A stretch of 64,000 bases of DNA from Lachnospiraceae bacterium M18-1 (GTDB taxonomy: Bacteria > Bacillota > Clostridia > Lachnospirales > Lachnospiraceae): assembly GCA_000403295.2 (NCBI GenBank), contig KE159609.1, positions 1,066,767-1,130,766 on the forward strand, given 5' to 3'. A program made the translations under genes and the position numbers. Positions within the stretch are counted from its first letter, which is position 1. Every line of letters starts with the position of its first letter. The notes below the pieces were generated by a model. The model saw only the letters and a program-made list of their open reading frames with translations. It ran no database searches and was not told the origin of the DNA. This document shows positions 26,521-34,977 of the stretch, piece by piece.

Positions 26521-27548
26521 AAATCGTTTCCTTTCAAATGCATATAGCTGGCCCGGCAGATCAGACTTGTCATGCGGTAGCATTTCATACGGAAGAAGAA
26601 AACAAGGATCTTCCTCGGCAGGATCCCGCTTTTCCAGTTGTATTTCATGGCCTTCCGGTAGATTGCATTTTTCTGCATTACGGCGCACATCCGGCATTTT
26701 GTACGGCAGGACCTGGGGTTTAAGGGACTGAATACCTCCCAGATCAGAACGTAGGTCAGATTTTCAAGGCAATAAGAGTTGTATGCATTTTCCAGAAGAG
26801 GGAGCATATGGCAGTGATCTAAAAGCTTCTTCAACTGCCGCATCAGCCTTGCATGGTTCTGCAGAAGTCCGGACCGGAAGCCATGGGTCGCGGAGCCCAT
26901 ATGGATATCGTAATAGTAAACGGGGACTGAGGTATACACACAGGAACGGGCCCTGAGCTGGTATTCCAGATTAAACAGCAGGTCTTCCCCGACAGTCAGG
27001 CTGGGAGAGAAGCGGATGGAATAACGGTCTATGATGGATTTTCGATAGGCTCTTGCACAGGGAGTGCGGAAATCTGTGCTTCCGCCTGCGTACAGGGGCT
27101 GCGGCACAAGGATTCTCCTGATCAGCTCCTGCATTTCCTTCCCTCGAAATGTCAGGGTACGGACCGGATAATCCGCAGAAGCCTGCCCCGCGATGTGCTT
27201 GGAAAAATCAAACAGCAGCAGGTCTTTATCCTGATAGTTTTCCCGGGTGATCAGGCTCAGGAAATCTTTGGAAATGAAATCATCGGAATCAACAAATACG
27301 ATCCATTCTCCCTGACAGTGGTCCAGACCGGTGTTTCGGGCGGAGGAAACACCCTGGTTCTCCTGATGGATGACTTTGACACGGGCATCCTGCCGGGAAT
27401 ATTCTTCGCATATGGCCGGACTGCCGTCGGTGGAACCGTCGTTGACCAGAAGGATTTCGAGATCATCATAGGCAGAATGTAATACGGAATCCATACAGCG
27501 GCGGAGATATTTTTCAGTGTTGTAGACAGGGATTATTATGGAAATCAT
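26517..27548 (-). CDS. GT2 family glycosyltransferase (paralogue of 1978-3096)
   Basis: 343 aa. It opens ISIIIPVYNTEKYLRRC, with LLVNDGSTDGS and VFVDSDDFIS, and ends in a basic region. It aligns over its whole length with the product of 1978-3096, including the C-terminal GILPRKILVFFFRMKCY against GILPRRVLLFCFRIKCF. The two copies lie in the same orientation near the two edges of the polysaccharide region, so they could arise from duplication or support recombination. Its stop overlaps the stop of the plus-strand neighbour. Confidence 0.88.
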   Translation of the reverse strand: MISIIIPVYNTEKYLRRCMDSVLHSAYDDLEILLVNDGSTDGSPAICEEYSRQDARVKVIHQENQGVSSARNTGLDHCQGEWIVFVDSDDFISKDFLSLITRENYQDKDLLLFDFSKHIAGQASADYPVRTLTFRGKEMQELIRRILVPQPLYAGGSTDFRTPCARAYRKSIIDRYSIRFSPSLTVGEDLLFNLEYQLRARSCVYTSVPVYYYDIHMGSATHGFRSGLLQNHARLMRQLKKLLDHCHMLPLLENAYNSYCLENLTYVLIWEVFSPLNPRSCRTKCRMCAVMQKNAIYRKAMKYNWKSGILPRKILVFFFRMKCYRMTSLICRASYMHLKGNDF

Positions 27549-27581
27549 ATTTTCATCCTTTCATTTTGCTGGGGAATGGCA

Positions 27582-27618
27582 GTTACAGGGCACGCCTGGT
27601 CAGGGTGCGGCCTGTAAC
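27582..27618. repeat. Small inverted repeat B1
   Basis: GTTACAGG (27582-27589) pairs with CCTGTAAC (27611-27618) around a core CTGGTCAGGGTG. It lies in the predicted 5' leader of the minus-strand GT2 gene. Core and ends match other members of the GTTAC repeat family in this window. Confidence 0.55.
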
Positions 27619-27672
27619 GAATAGTAATGTGTCATATGCTGCTAATAGGAGCCTCAGCTTCGTATATTTAAT

Positions 27673-27701
27673 AATATAATATAGCTGCTCTAAAAACACA
27701 A
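27673..27701 (-). promoter_or_regulatory. Sigma-A-type promoter for the GT2 gene at 26517-27548
   Basis: Minus strand: -35 TTGTGT (27701-27696), 17-base spacer, -10 TATATT (27678-27673). RNA would start near 27665 and include the B1 inverted repeat in its leader of about 115 nt. Confidence 0.5.
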
Positions 27702-27721
27702 TGATAAGATTGCGGGTTACG

Positions 27722-27755
27722 GTTACTGTGAGCAACCAGTCAGGGTGTGAACAGT
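27722..27755. repeat. Small repeat B2
   Basis: GTTACTGT (27722-27729) and GTGTGAACAGT (27745-27755) flank CCAGTCAGG. The right part GAGGGTGTGAACAGT-like is the same as the right end of element A at 4780-4790. The inverted arms are short (ACTGT/ACAGT). Confidence 0.45.
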
Positions 27756-27795
27756 CTATACTGGACAAAATAAATCGTTCTTGAGGAGAATGGAT

Positions 27796-29133
27796 ATGCG
27801 TGATTGGATAGACGCTTTTGGAAAACGAAAAACAAATATTGGTTTTCAGGCTGCGGAACTGGAGGAATCCACGTCAGAACTGTCCAATCCTGCCAGAGGC
27901 TGGTATCAGATACATACGTTTTTGGCGGAACAGGAACCGGACTTTGAAGAGTTGCGCTGGTGTCTCTATCCGAAGGATACGCTGGCATTTCTGTTGATTG
28001 ACATTGGGCATTTTTGGGACAGGGATCTGGAGCAGGAGATTTTGGACCGGATCTGCCGGATTTTTTCTTTTTTTTCGGAGAGATCCTATGACTGTATCGT
28101 AAGGGTAGTCTATGACCATGAAGGGAAGGCTTCCCTGCGGGAGCCTTCTCTTTTTTCGCAGGTGGAGTCCCACCTGGAGCAGATTGGGAAGCTGGTGAAG
28201 CAGTTTATGGATACCATCTATGTGTTCCAGGGAATGCTGGTAGGCAACTGGGGGGAAATGCATTCGTCCAGATTTTTATCCGAAGCCCGGCTGAGGCAGA
28301 TGGCGGAGATCTTGCGTCGATCCAGGGGGGAGGAGACATATCTGGCCGTCAGACGGCCGGTATACTGGAGGATGCTGCATGAGGAACAAAAAAAGGGAGT
28401 GGCTGCGGCGAACGATATGGGGATTTTTGATGATGGGATCCTTGGATCGGAGAGCCACTTGGGAACTTTCGGAACAGAGGGTAGGAAAGATGCGGCATGG
28501 AATGAACCGTGGAAACGGGATGATGAGCTTTCCTTTGAGACAGAGATCGGCATGACTGCGCCTAACGGAGGGGAAGCGGTATACGGCGGGAGATATCTGC
28601 AGGAGCTGACTCCGGAAATGGTACTGGATACACTCTGTCAAATGCAGATCACGTATTTGAACAGAGCCCACGATACAAGAATGCTGGAGGTCTGGAAGGA
28701 ATGGAAGTATCCGGGAACGGGCGTATGGAAAGAGAAAAGCTTCTATGATTATGTGAGCGGGCATTTAGGATATCGATTTCTTGTCCGGAAGGCATATATT
28801 GTTCCAAAGAGGAAACATCACATATACCATGTTGAGGTAGAAGTCGAAAATACAGGCTTTGCGGGATACTATCAGGAAGCGGAGATACGTCTGGAATATA
28901 TGGACAGCAGCGGTGCGGATTCTTCCGAGGTATTGGAAACCCGGATGAAGGGCTGGAAAAGTCAGGAACACAGAACTCTGGCCTGCACGATAGAAGCGGG
29001 GAATGTCAGACTGTATGTCATGGCAAGACGGAAGAAGGATGGAGCCATAATCCGTTTTGGAAATGTATCTGACGAACAGGGAAGGGTATTCCTGGGGGAG
29101 ATTACAGGACTGCAGGAAAGCAATCAGAAGTAA
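27796..29133 (+). CDS. DUF4874/DUF4832 protein, unanchored paralogue
   Basis: 445 aa. The ATG at 27796 is chosen because AGGAG ends seven bases upstream; ATG 27790 and TTG 27781 are too close to that site. NPARGWYQIHTF near 35 matches NPYIGWYQIHGY of the copy at 17717-19141. GMLVGNWGEMHSSRF near 147, ETYLAVRRPVYW near 178, TAPNGGEAVYGG near 260 and GHLGYRFLVR near 323 also correspond between the two. There is no signal peptide or anchor, so it may be cytosolic or exported by a route not visible here. Probable glycoside-hydrolase-like role in the polysaccharide locus, unproven. Confidence 0.72.
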   Translation: MRDWIDAFGKRKTNIGFQAAELEESTSELSNPARGWYQIHTFLAEQEPDFEELRWCLYPKDTLAFLLIDIGHFWDRDLEQEILDRICRIFSFFSERSYDCIVRVVYDHEGKASLREPSLFSQVESHLEQIGKLVKQFMDTIYVFQGMLVGNWGEMHSSRFLSEARLRQMAEILRRSRGEETYLAVRRPVYWRMLHEEQKKGVAAANDMGIFDDGILGSESHLGTFGTEGRKDAAWNEPWKRDDELSFETEIGMTAPNGGEAVYGGRYLQELTPEMVLDTLCQMQITYLNRAHDTRMLEVWKEWKYPGTGVWKEKSFYDYVSGHLGYRFLVRKAYIVPKRKHHIYHVEVEVENTGFAGYYQEAEIRLEYMDSSGADSSEVLETRMKGWKSQEHRTLACTIEAGNVRLYVMARRKKDGAIIRFGNVSDEQGRVFLGEITGLQESNQK

Positions 29134-29144
29134 GGATCATATCA

Positions 29145-29199
29145 AAGGAACGGCGGATTATAGAAAAAAACTATAATCTGTCCGTCCTTATTTTGTTTT
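29145..29199 (+). terminator. Intrinsic terminator after the DUF4832 gene
   Basis: AAGGAACGGCGGATTATAG and CTATAATCTGTCCGTCCTT form a nearly complete 18-19 bp stem around a seven-A loop, followed by TTATTTTGTTTT. It closes the polysaccharide region. Confidence 0.8.
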
Positions 29200-29328
29200 C
29201 CAATTAGACGCAGGTGAAAATAAAAGTTATACTGATATTTAAGGTGTACTTGGCTGTCAGGCAGCAAAAATTTTGCTGTCCTGTGTAAAAGATGATTTTC
29301 CTAAGACAGAATAAGGCGGGGTTGAAGC

Positions 29329-29565
29329 ATGAGAACGAAAAAATTACAGCTCGTGGTAACGTTTCATACCACGGCGGACGCAATGGCGATGGAGCAGGCC
29401 TGTAAGGAGCGTCAGACAGACGGGCGGCTGATCCCGGTTCCCAGGGCAATCTCTGCAGGCTGCGGGCTGGCCTGGTGTGCTGGTTTGGAGAGCAGGGAGA
29501 TGCTGAAAAACGTGATGGAAAGCATCGGCATCCGGGAGCAGGATATGCATGAGTGCATGGTCTGA
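29329..29565 (+). CDS. DUF3343 domain protein
   Basis: 78 aa. It carries the DUF3343 pattern: LQLVVTFHTTADAMAMEQACK, then RLIPVPRAISAGCGLAWC, with paired cysteines, and a short C-terminal helix. DUF3343 proteins are small, cysteine-bearing partners in operons with a desulfurase and YedF, and probably bind or pass on sulfur or selenium; the exact role is not known. TATACT at 29228-29233 is a possible -10 upstream, and a CAGCAAAA/TTTTGCTG palindrome lies at 29262-29277 in the leader. It is followed by the desulfurase gene after 35 bp. Confidence 0.8.
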   Translation: MRTKKLQLVVTFHTTADAMAMEQACKERQTDGRLIPVPRAISAGCGLAWCAGLESREMLKNVMESIGIREQDMHECMV

Positions 29566-29600
29566 GCGGCGGGAGAAATACTTAGAAAAGGGACAGAAAT

Positions 29601-30734
29601 ATGATCTATTTAGACAATGCCGCAACCACGCTGCAGAAACCCAGGCAGGTTGCGGAAGCGGTGGCAGAGGCCATGTGCTCCCTGGGAAATGCGGGGCGAG
29701 GGGTGCACGAGGCGACCCTGGGCGCTTCCAGGGTGATCTTTGATGCGAGAAAGAGGCTGGCGGACTTTTTTCATGTGGAAAGCCCCAAGCAGATCGCATT
29801 TACTATGAATTCGACGGAAAGCCTGAATACGGCGATCAAGGGAAGCCTGCAGAGCGGGGACCATGTGATCACAACGGAGCTGGAACACAATTCGGTGCTC
29901 CGCCCCTTATATGAAATGGAGAAAATGGGCGTGGAACTTACCATGATCCCAAGCGATAAAAAAGGATGCATTGACGTACAGGATTTTGAGCGTGAGATCC
30001 GGGGGAATACACGGATGATCGTCTGTACCCACGGATCCAATCTGACGGGGAATCTGGTGGATATTGCAGCGGTTGGCGAGACTGCACGCCGGCATCGGGT
30101 GCTCTTTTGCGTGGATGCCTCACAGACGGCAGGGGTATTTCCCATCGATGTGCAGGAAATGAAGATCGATATCCTTTGTTTTACCGGGCATAAAAGCTTA
30201 TTGGGGCCCCAGGGAACCGGCGGACTGTATGTGCGGGAGGGCGTAAAAGTCCGTCCTCTGAAAAGCGGAGGCAGCGGCGTCCAGACATACCGGAAGGAGC
30301 ATCCGCCGGAGATGCCCACAGCACTGGAAGCGGGAACCCTGAACGGACATGGGATTGCCGGGCTGAATGCGGCGGTGTCTTACATCCAGGAAATGGGAAT
30401 GGATGTGATCCGGAAGCGGGAACAGGATCTGATGAAGCGGTTTTATGACAGGGTGAAAGAAATCCCAGGAATCAAGATTTACGGAGACTTTTCAGAGCCG
30501 GAGCGGTGTCCGATCGTGGCGCTGAATCTGGGAGAGTATGATTCCTCGGAGGTGAGCGACGAGTTATTTATGACCTATGGAATCGCCACCCGTCCGGGGG
30601 CACACTGTGCGCCGCTGATGCACAGGGCGCTGGGGACAGTGGAGCAGGGGGCGGTACGTTTCAGCTTTTCCCATTATAATACGGAAGAAGAAATCGACGC
30701 TGCTGCGGATGCGCTGCGAGAACTGGCAGAGTGA
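29601..30734 (+). CDS. Class V aminotransferase / cysteine desulfurase-like PLP enzyme
   Basis: 377 aa. Family marks: IYLDNAATTLQKP at the start, TTELEHNSVLRPL near 94, CVDASQTAGVFPID near 173, the PLP lysine in FTGHKSLLGPQG near 194-205, and RPGAHCAP near 334 with the reactive cysteine of group II (SufS/CsdA-like) enzymes. It should take sulfur from cysteine (or selenium from selenocysteine) as an enzyme persulfide. No suf or isc genes are nearby; the partners are DUF3343 and YedF-like proteins, so it feeds a dedicated sulfur/selenium pathway rather than general Fe-S assembly. Confidence 0.9.
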   Translation: MIYLDNAATTLQKPRQVAEAVAEAMCSLGNAGRGVHEATLGASRVIFDARKRLADFFHVESPKQIAFTMNSTESLNTAIKGSLQSGDHVITTELEHNSVLRPLYEMEKMGVELTMIPSDKKGCIDVQDFEREIRGNTRMIVCTHGSNLTGNLVDIAAVGETARRHRVLFCVDASQTAGVFPIDVQEMKIDILCFTGHKSLLGPQGTGGLYVREGVKVRPLKSGGSGVQTYRKEHPPEMPTALEAGTLNGHGIAGLNAAVSYIQEMGMDVIRKREQDLMKRFYDRVKEIPGIKIYGDFSEPERCPIVALNLGEYDSSEVSDELFMTYGIATRPGAHCAPLMHRALGTVEQGAVRFSFSHYNTEEEIDAAADALRELAE

Positions 30735-30737
30735 ATG

Positions 30738-30804
30738 CCGTTGCTGCGGGCACCAGGTCAGGGCGTGAACGGAAACGGTGCGGCCGGTCACACTGCGGAA
30801 CGGC
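30738..30804. repeat. Inverted repeat C in the desulfurase-yedF gap
   Basis: GCCGTT (30738-30743) and AACGGC (30799-30804) flank the core CAGGTCAGGGCGTGAACGG, which resembles the CAG(G)TCAGGGTGTGAACAG core of the copies near 27.6-27.8 kb. It sits in the 132-bp space between desulfurase and yedF and could separate or tune their expression. Confidence 0.45.
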
Positions 30805-30866
30805 AGGCAGCAGACACGGCCTGATATCAATATACAAAAAAATAAAAGATATGGAGGATTATAAAG

Positions 30867-31502
30867 ATGGAAAAAAAGATAGTAGATGCAAGAGGACTGG
30901 CATGTCCGCTCCCGGTTGTAAACGCGAAGAAGGCTGTCGGGGAATTTCAGGAGAACGGTGTTCTGACTGTGCTGGTGGACAATGAGATCGCGGTGCAGAA
31001 CCTGCAGAAGTTTGCTTCCCAGAAGGGGCTGCAGGCCGCAGGCGAGAAGAAGGGCGAGAAGGAGTACGAGGTGACCATTCAGGTAGCCGTAGGCGTTCCG
31101 GCAGCTTCCGCTCCGGCAGAGGAAGCGGAAGAGGAGGAGATCAGCTGCAGCCCGGATGCGAGAAAGAAAGGTCTTGTGGCGGTGCTGTCTGCAAATGTCA
31201 TGGGCGGCGGGGAGGAAAAGCTGGGCAAGGCGCTGATGAAAGCCTTTGTGTTTGCCCTGACCAAGCAGGACATGCTTCCGGAGACGGTGATGTGCTACAA
31301 TTCGGGGGCATATCTGACCTGTGAGGGATCGGATTCTCTGGAAGATTTTAGAGCGCTGGAAGCGGAGGGCGTCAACATCATGACCTGCGGGACCTGCCTG
31401 GATTTCTACGGGATCAAAGAAAAGCTGGCGGTAGGAACTGTGACGAATATGTATGATATTGTGGAAACCATGGAAAATGCGAAAACCGTGATCAGACCAT
31501 AG
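30867..31502 (+). CDS. yedF: YedF-like sulfurtransferase (TusA + DsrE domains)
   Basis: 211 aa, TGGAGG before the ATG. The TusA domain (1-70) has the CPLPVVNAKK motif near 12, whose cysteine carries persulfide. A Glu/Ala-rich linker at 80-95 leads to a DsrE-type domain (100-211) with VMCYNSGAYL, EALGVNIMTCGTCLDFYGI-like sequence and a CGTC pair near 176-179. This matches the selenium-metabolism YedF family (TIGR03527), which accepts sulfur or selenium from a desulfurase. The upstream desulfurase and DUF3343 protein and the downstream activase complete a conserved clostridial operon. Confidence 0.88.
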   Translation: MEKKIVDARGLACPLPVVNAKKAVGEFQENGVLTVLVDNEIAVQNLQKFASQKGLQAAGEKKGEKEYEVTIQVAVGVPAASAPAEEAEEEEISCSPDARKKGLVAVLSANVMGGGEEKLGKALMKAFVFALTKQDMLPETVMCYNSGAYLTCEGSDSLEDFRALEAEGVNIMTCGTCLDFYGIKEKLAVGTVTNMYDIVETMENAKTVIRP

Positions 31503-31514
31503 AAGGATGGAATC

Positions 31515-32279
31515 ATGAACAAAGAATACCATATAGGAATAGATATTGGATCTACCTGTGCCAAGCTGGCGGTCCTGGATGAGAATCAGAAGCTGCTTTT
31601 CAAGTCTGTACAGCCTACAGGGTGGAGCAGTGTGGATACGGCGGAATCCATCCGTCAGAAGCTGCTGGATGAGGGGATCGATGCGGAGCAGGCGTCCTGT
31701 GTAGCCACCGGATACGGTAGGATATCCGTGCCCTATGCGGACAAAATGATCACGGAGATCACCTGTCATGCACGGGGGGCAATGTGGCTCCACGGCGGAA
31801 GTGAGCTGGTGGTCATTGATATCGGCGGCCAGGATACGAAGATCATCCGGATCGAAGACGGCCGGGTGAAGGATTTTGTGATGAATGATAAATGTTCTGC
31901 GGGAACAGGGCGTTTTTTGGAGGTCATGGCAAATACGATGGCCCTGCGTCCGGACGAGATCTGTGAACTGGCGCGGCAGGGCGGCGGCACTGCGATCAGT
32001 TCTATGTGCACGGTCTTTGCGGAGTCAGAAGTCATCAGCCTGATCGGGCAGGGAGAAAAGAAGGAGAACATCGCATTTGCCGTGGTAGAGTCCATCGTGA
32101 ACAAGGTGGTATCCCAGAGCAGCAGATTGGACGTCCGCGGCACAGCAGTCTGTCTGACAGGAGGGCTGTGCGAGTGCGCGTATCTGCGGGAGAACCTGTC
32201 TGAAAAGCTGGGCTGCGAGGTGCAGGCGAAGCCGGAGGGCAGATTTGCGGGGGCCGTGGGCGCGGCGCTGAGTTTATAG
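31515..32279 (+). CDS. Acyl-CoA dehydratase activase (BadF/HgdC-type ATPase)
   Basis: 254 aa. ASKHA fold: GIDIGSTCAKLAV at the start (phosphate 1), VVIDIGGQDTKIIRI near 97 and CLTGGLCECAYL near 214. NDKCSAGTGRFLE near 120 and SSMCTVFAES near 157 supply the two cysteines that hold the [4Fe-4S] cluster between the subunits of the homodimer. The family uses ATP to send a low-potential electron to a 2-hydroxyacyl-CoA dehydratase or related double-cubane enzyme. No such partner is in the window, so its target is elsewhere or is a different reductase. 13 bp after yedF, same operon. Confidence 0.88.
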   Translation: MNKEYHIGIDIGSTCAKLAVLDENQKLLFKSVQPTGWSSVDTAESIRQKLLDEGIDAEQASCVATGYGRISVPYADKMITEITCHARGAMWLHGGSELVVIDIGGQDTKIIRIEDGRVKDFVMNDKCSAGTGRFLEVMANTMALRPDEICELARQGGGTAISSMCTVFAESEVISLIGQGEKKENIAFAVVESIVNKVVSQSSRLDVRGTAVCLTGGLCECAYLRENLSEKLGCEVQAKPEGRFAGAVGAALSL

Positions 32280-32331
32280 TAGCGAGCGCATGACTACAAA
32301 GAGAGAATATAGTCCGATTTTTCCCGGCAGG

Positions 32332-32402
32332 ATGTGGGACAGCTGAATACGAGAGTCGCTGCATTTATCGAAATGCTGTGATCCTGCATTCAGCCCCCAC
32401 AT
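32332..32402. terminator. Inverted-repeat region between convergent operons
   Basis: ATGTGGG...AGCTGAAT (32332-32348) pairs imperfectly with ATTCAG...CCCACAT (32388-32402); an inner hairpin GCATTT/AAATGC lies at 32361-32376. AT-rich sequence follows on the right. Probably a bidirectional terminator. Confidence 0.45.
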
Positions 32403-32414
32403 TATAATTAATAT

Positions 32415-34958
32415 CTACATTTCAACCCGCAGTCTTTCTACAATGCTCTGTTTTTCCAGATTCTTGAAGCACAGGTACGGGATCAAAACCGCAAGTCCGA
32501 TCAGGATCGGAGTGCAGATTGCCAGCGGCAGCAGGGTAAAGCGGAAGGTGGAATATCCTGTGGATGTGATCGCACGGACGATCACCCCTACGGTCAGGCT
32601 TCCCAGAAAATAGGATGCCGCCAGGGTCAGCCCTGCATAGTAAAAGCCTTCATAGGTCAGCATGCCGCGGAGCTGCCGCTTGGTCATGCCGATGCTCTGG
32701 ATCATGGCAAATTCCCGCTTCCGCGAGATGATCGCGGTGACCATGCTGTTGACGAAGTTCAGAACTCCGATCAGCGCGATGATGCTGCTGATGGCATATC
32801 CCATGACCGCGGCGGCCCGGGTCTCTGCTTCGTACTGTGCGATCAGGCTTTCGCGGAAGACCAGATTCATGCCGGGAGCGGTACGCTCCTGATATTCACT
32901 GAGCATGGAGGCCGCATCCTCCAGCCCTTCGTCTGCCGCATTAAAAAAGAATTTCTGCAGATTGCTGTCCGGCCAGATCTGCGTATAGGCATCGGCGGAT
33001 ATGATCAGCGGAACCTCAAAGGCATTGGTCCTTTTTCCTTCACACATGGGTGTCAGCGGTTCCAGAACCGCCATGACGGTAAATTCCCGTCCTTCGATGG
33101 AAACCGTTTCTCCCACAGTCCAGGCAGGAGGATCTGACTCAAAATCATGGACTGCCGGCCCAATCGCCAGTGCATAGTCCCCGGAGGCAAATTTTTCCGA
33201 ATCAAAGGTTCCGTTCAGGATATATGGATCTCCCACGGCTGCATCCAGGATCAGGCCGTCGGCGCCATACACGGTGATCGGCACTTCTTCCCCTTTCAAT
33301 GCCCGGTCGCATTCCTCCTTCCACTGAGGAAAGGTGGGATCTATGGACGCAAAATCATCCAGCCGTTCCTGGGTATAGTAGGAGCGGATATTCTCGCAGG
33401 CGCGATCGCTTAAGGCCATGGGGATCTGCCGGGAGTACAGCCTTCCGCTTTTTTCAAAGGCTTCCATTCCGGTCACCTGATCTACCAGCTCCTGCTGGAT
33501 GGTATTGCTTTCCGGATCGTAGCCGTCGGCGATCTGGTTGGTGGCATCGTCAATCTGGAAGTCGGCAACGCACATATCAATCAGATACTTTTCCACGTCA
33601 AAGCTTGCGTTTTTCGCGTAGAAGAAGCTCATCAGCACCAGTCCCAGGGTCAGGGAGGTGATGACCAGGATGGTCCGCTTCCGGTTGCGGCCAAGATTTG
33701 ACCAGGCCATTTTAGAGAGGGAAGCGCCGGTTTTGGATTTCTTTACCTGGCGCTTGACTTCCATGTCCGCATCCGTATAGCGCAGCGCTTCGATGGGAGA
33801 CACCTTTCCGGCCAGCCTTGCGGGCAGCATGCAGGAGATCATGACCGTGATCCAGGCAAACAGCGCGGAGCCTATGAAAATGACCGGATTTGCGGACAGT
33901 ACCGGCCGGGCGTTCTGATCGGCGATCAAAGCCGGGATCAGCAAAATACCCAGAATGTAGCCAAGGATCAGGCCCGCCGGGATGCCCAGCAGGGACAGGC
34001 GGCTGCTCTGCCCGTAGATCAGCTTTTTGATCTGCCGGGTCTCCATGCCCAGAGTTTTCAGCTTTCCGTAAAACTGGATATCCGACGCGACGGAGATCTG
34101 GAATACATTGTAAATGATCAGATAACCGGCCAGGAATACCAGGATCATGCCCGCGTACATGGGAAGGCTTTCCATAAATATGCTCCACTGTGTTTCCTCG
34201 TTATAGGCCAGGACTGTTTGGAATTCCACGCCGGAGATGCCGCATTCAGCCAGGACCCGGTCGGTGTGTTCTTCGATATGCTTACTGTCCGCGAAAGTGA
34301 TGCCTATCATCCGCAGGCCGCAGATTTGGCCCTCGGCAGGCTCTTCGATACCGCCGCAGGCTTCCAGCGCAAAATCCTCGCTGACCCAGGCCATGCTGGC
34401 ATATACGGAATGATTCCGTTCCCACCAGCCGCAGAGCGTGAAGGTGCTGGACGTGACCTGGCTGGAGAAGATGTCTTTCCGCCATTCCAGAGTGACCGAT
34501 TCACCCAGCTCCAGAGGGATTCCGAGCCGATGCAGAGTTTCGGTATCCAGTGCGATTTCGTTTTTCTGTTCCGGCATATGTCCGGCTTCGGGATAAGAGA
34601 AGTCGTCCTTTGCGTACTGTTCGCTGGCATAGCGGATCTCCACCTGCCGTCCGCCAAGCCGTTCATTTTCCGCCAGGCCAAGAACGATGGAGCGGCCGTA
34701 GGATTTGACATCCGGGTGCGCCGCAAGCAGTTCAATCTGCTCATCGGTGATCTGCTTGGCAGCGGTGTGGGCTTTGGTGCCGGACTGCCGCAGGTACATT
34801 TCCGTAACATTTTTGGTCAGGCTCTGGGCAAGCGTGAATAATGTGGTAAACATCATGGCAGTCATCGTAATGGCCAGGACCGCGGCCAGGTTGCGGCCTT
34901 TATTTTTGTAAAAGCTCCGGCTCGTCAGGATCCGGATCATGGATTTCTGTTCTTTCAT
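32415..34958 (-). CDS. ABC transporter permease, FtsX/MacB-type (double FtsX domain)
   Basis: 847 aa, AGGAAGGGGAGGG before the ATG. A helix near residue 20-45, a large extracellular part to about 255, a first FtsX-type helix group at about 265-385, another helix near 430, a second large outer region to about 700, then a second FtsX group to 835 (GVLNFVNSMVTAIISRKREFAMIQSIGMTKRQL is its start). This tandem-FtsX plan is typical of peptide or lipoprotein exporters and of antimicrobial-resistance (Bce-like) pumps. It works with the ATPase encoded just upstream. Substrate unknown. Confidence 0.87.
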   Translation of the reverse strand: MKEQKSMIRILTSRSFYKNKGRNLAAVLAITMTAMMFTTLFTLAQSLTKNVTEMYLRQSGTKAHTAAKQITDEQIELLAAHPDVKSYGRSIVLGLAENERLGGRQVEIRYASEQYAKDDFSYPEAGHMPEQKNEIALDTETLHRLGIPLELGESVTLEWRKDIFSSQVTSSTFTLCGWWERNHSVYASMAWVSEDFALEACGGIEEPAEGQICGLRMIGITFADSKHIEEHTDRVLAECGISGVEFQTVLAYNEETQWSIFMESLPMYAGMILVFLAGYLIIYNVFQISVASDIQFYGKLKTLGMETRQIKKLIYGQSSRLSLLGIPAGLILGYILGILLIPALIADQNARPVLSANPVIFIGSALFAWITVMISCMLPARLAGKVSPIEALRYTDADMEVKRQVKKSKTGASLSKMAWSNLGRNRKRTILVITSLTLGLVLMSFFYAKNASFDVEKYLIDMCVADFQIDDATNQIADGYDPESNTIQQELVDQVTGMEAFEKSGRLYSRQIPMALSDRACENIRSYYTQERLDDFASIDPTFPQWKEECDRALKGEEVPITVYGADGLILDAAVGDPYILNGTFDSEKFASGDYALAIGPAVHDFESDPPAWTVGETVSIEGREFTVMAVLEPLTPMCEGKRTNAFEVPLIISADAYTQIWPDSNLQKFFFNAADEGLEDAASMLSEYQERTAPGMNLVFRESLIAQYEAETRAAAVMGYAISSIIALIGVLNFVNSMVTAIISRKREFAMIQSIGMTKRQLRGMLTYEGFYYAGLTLAASYFLGSLTVGVIVRAITSTGYSTFRFTLLPLAICTPILIGLAVLIPYLCFKNLEKQSIVERLRVEM

Positions 34959-34977
34959 GGCTTTGACCCTCCCCTTC

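Noticed and set aside
28276..28764. Long antisense frames in DUF4832, ftsH, uvrC, pyrG and ABC genes
   Set aside because: These are opposite-strand shadows of well-supported genes, with no ribosome sites and no recognisable domains.
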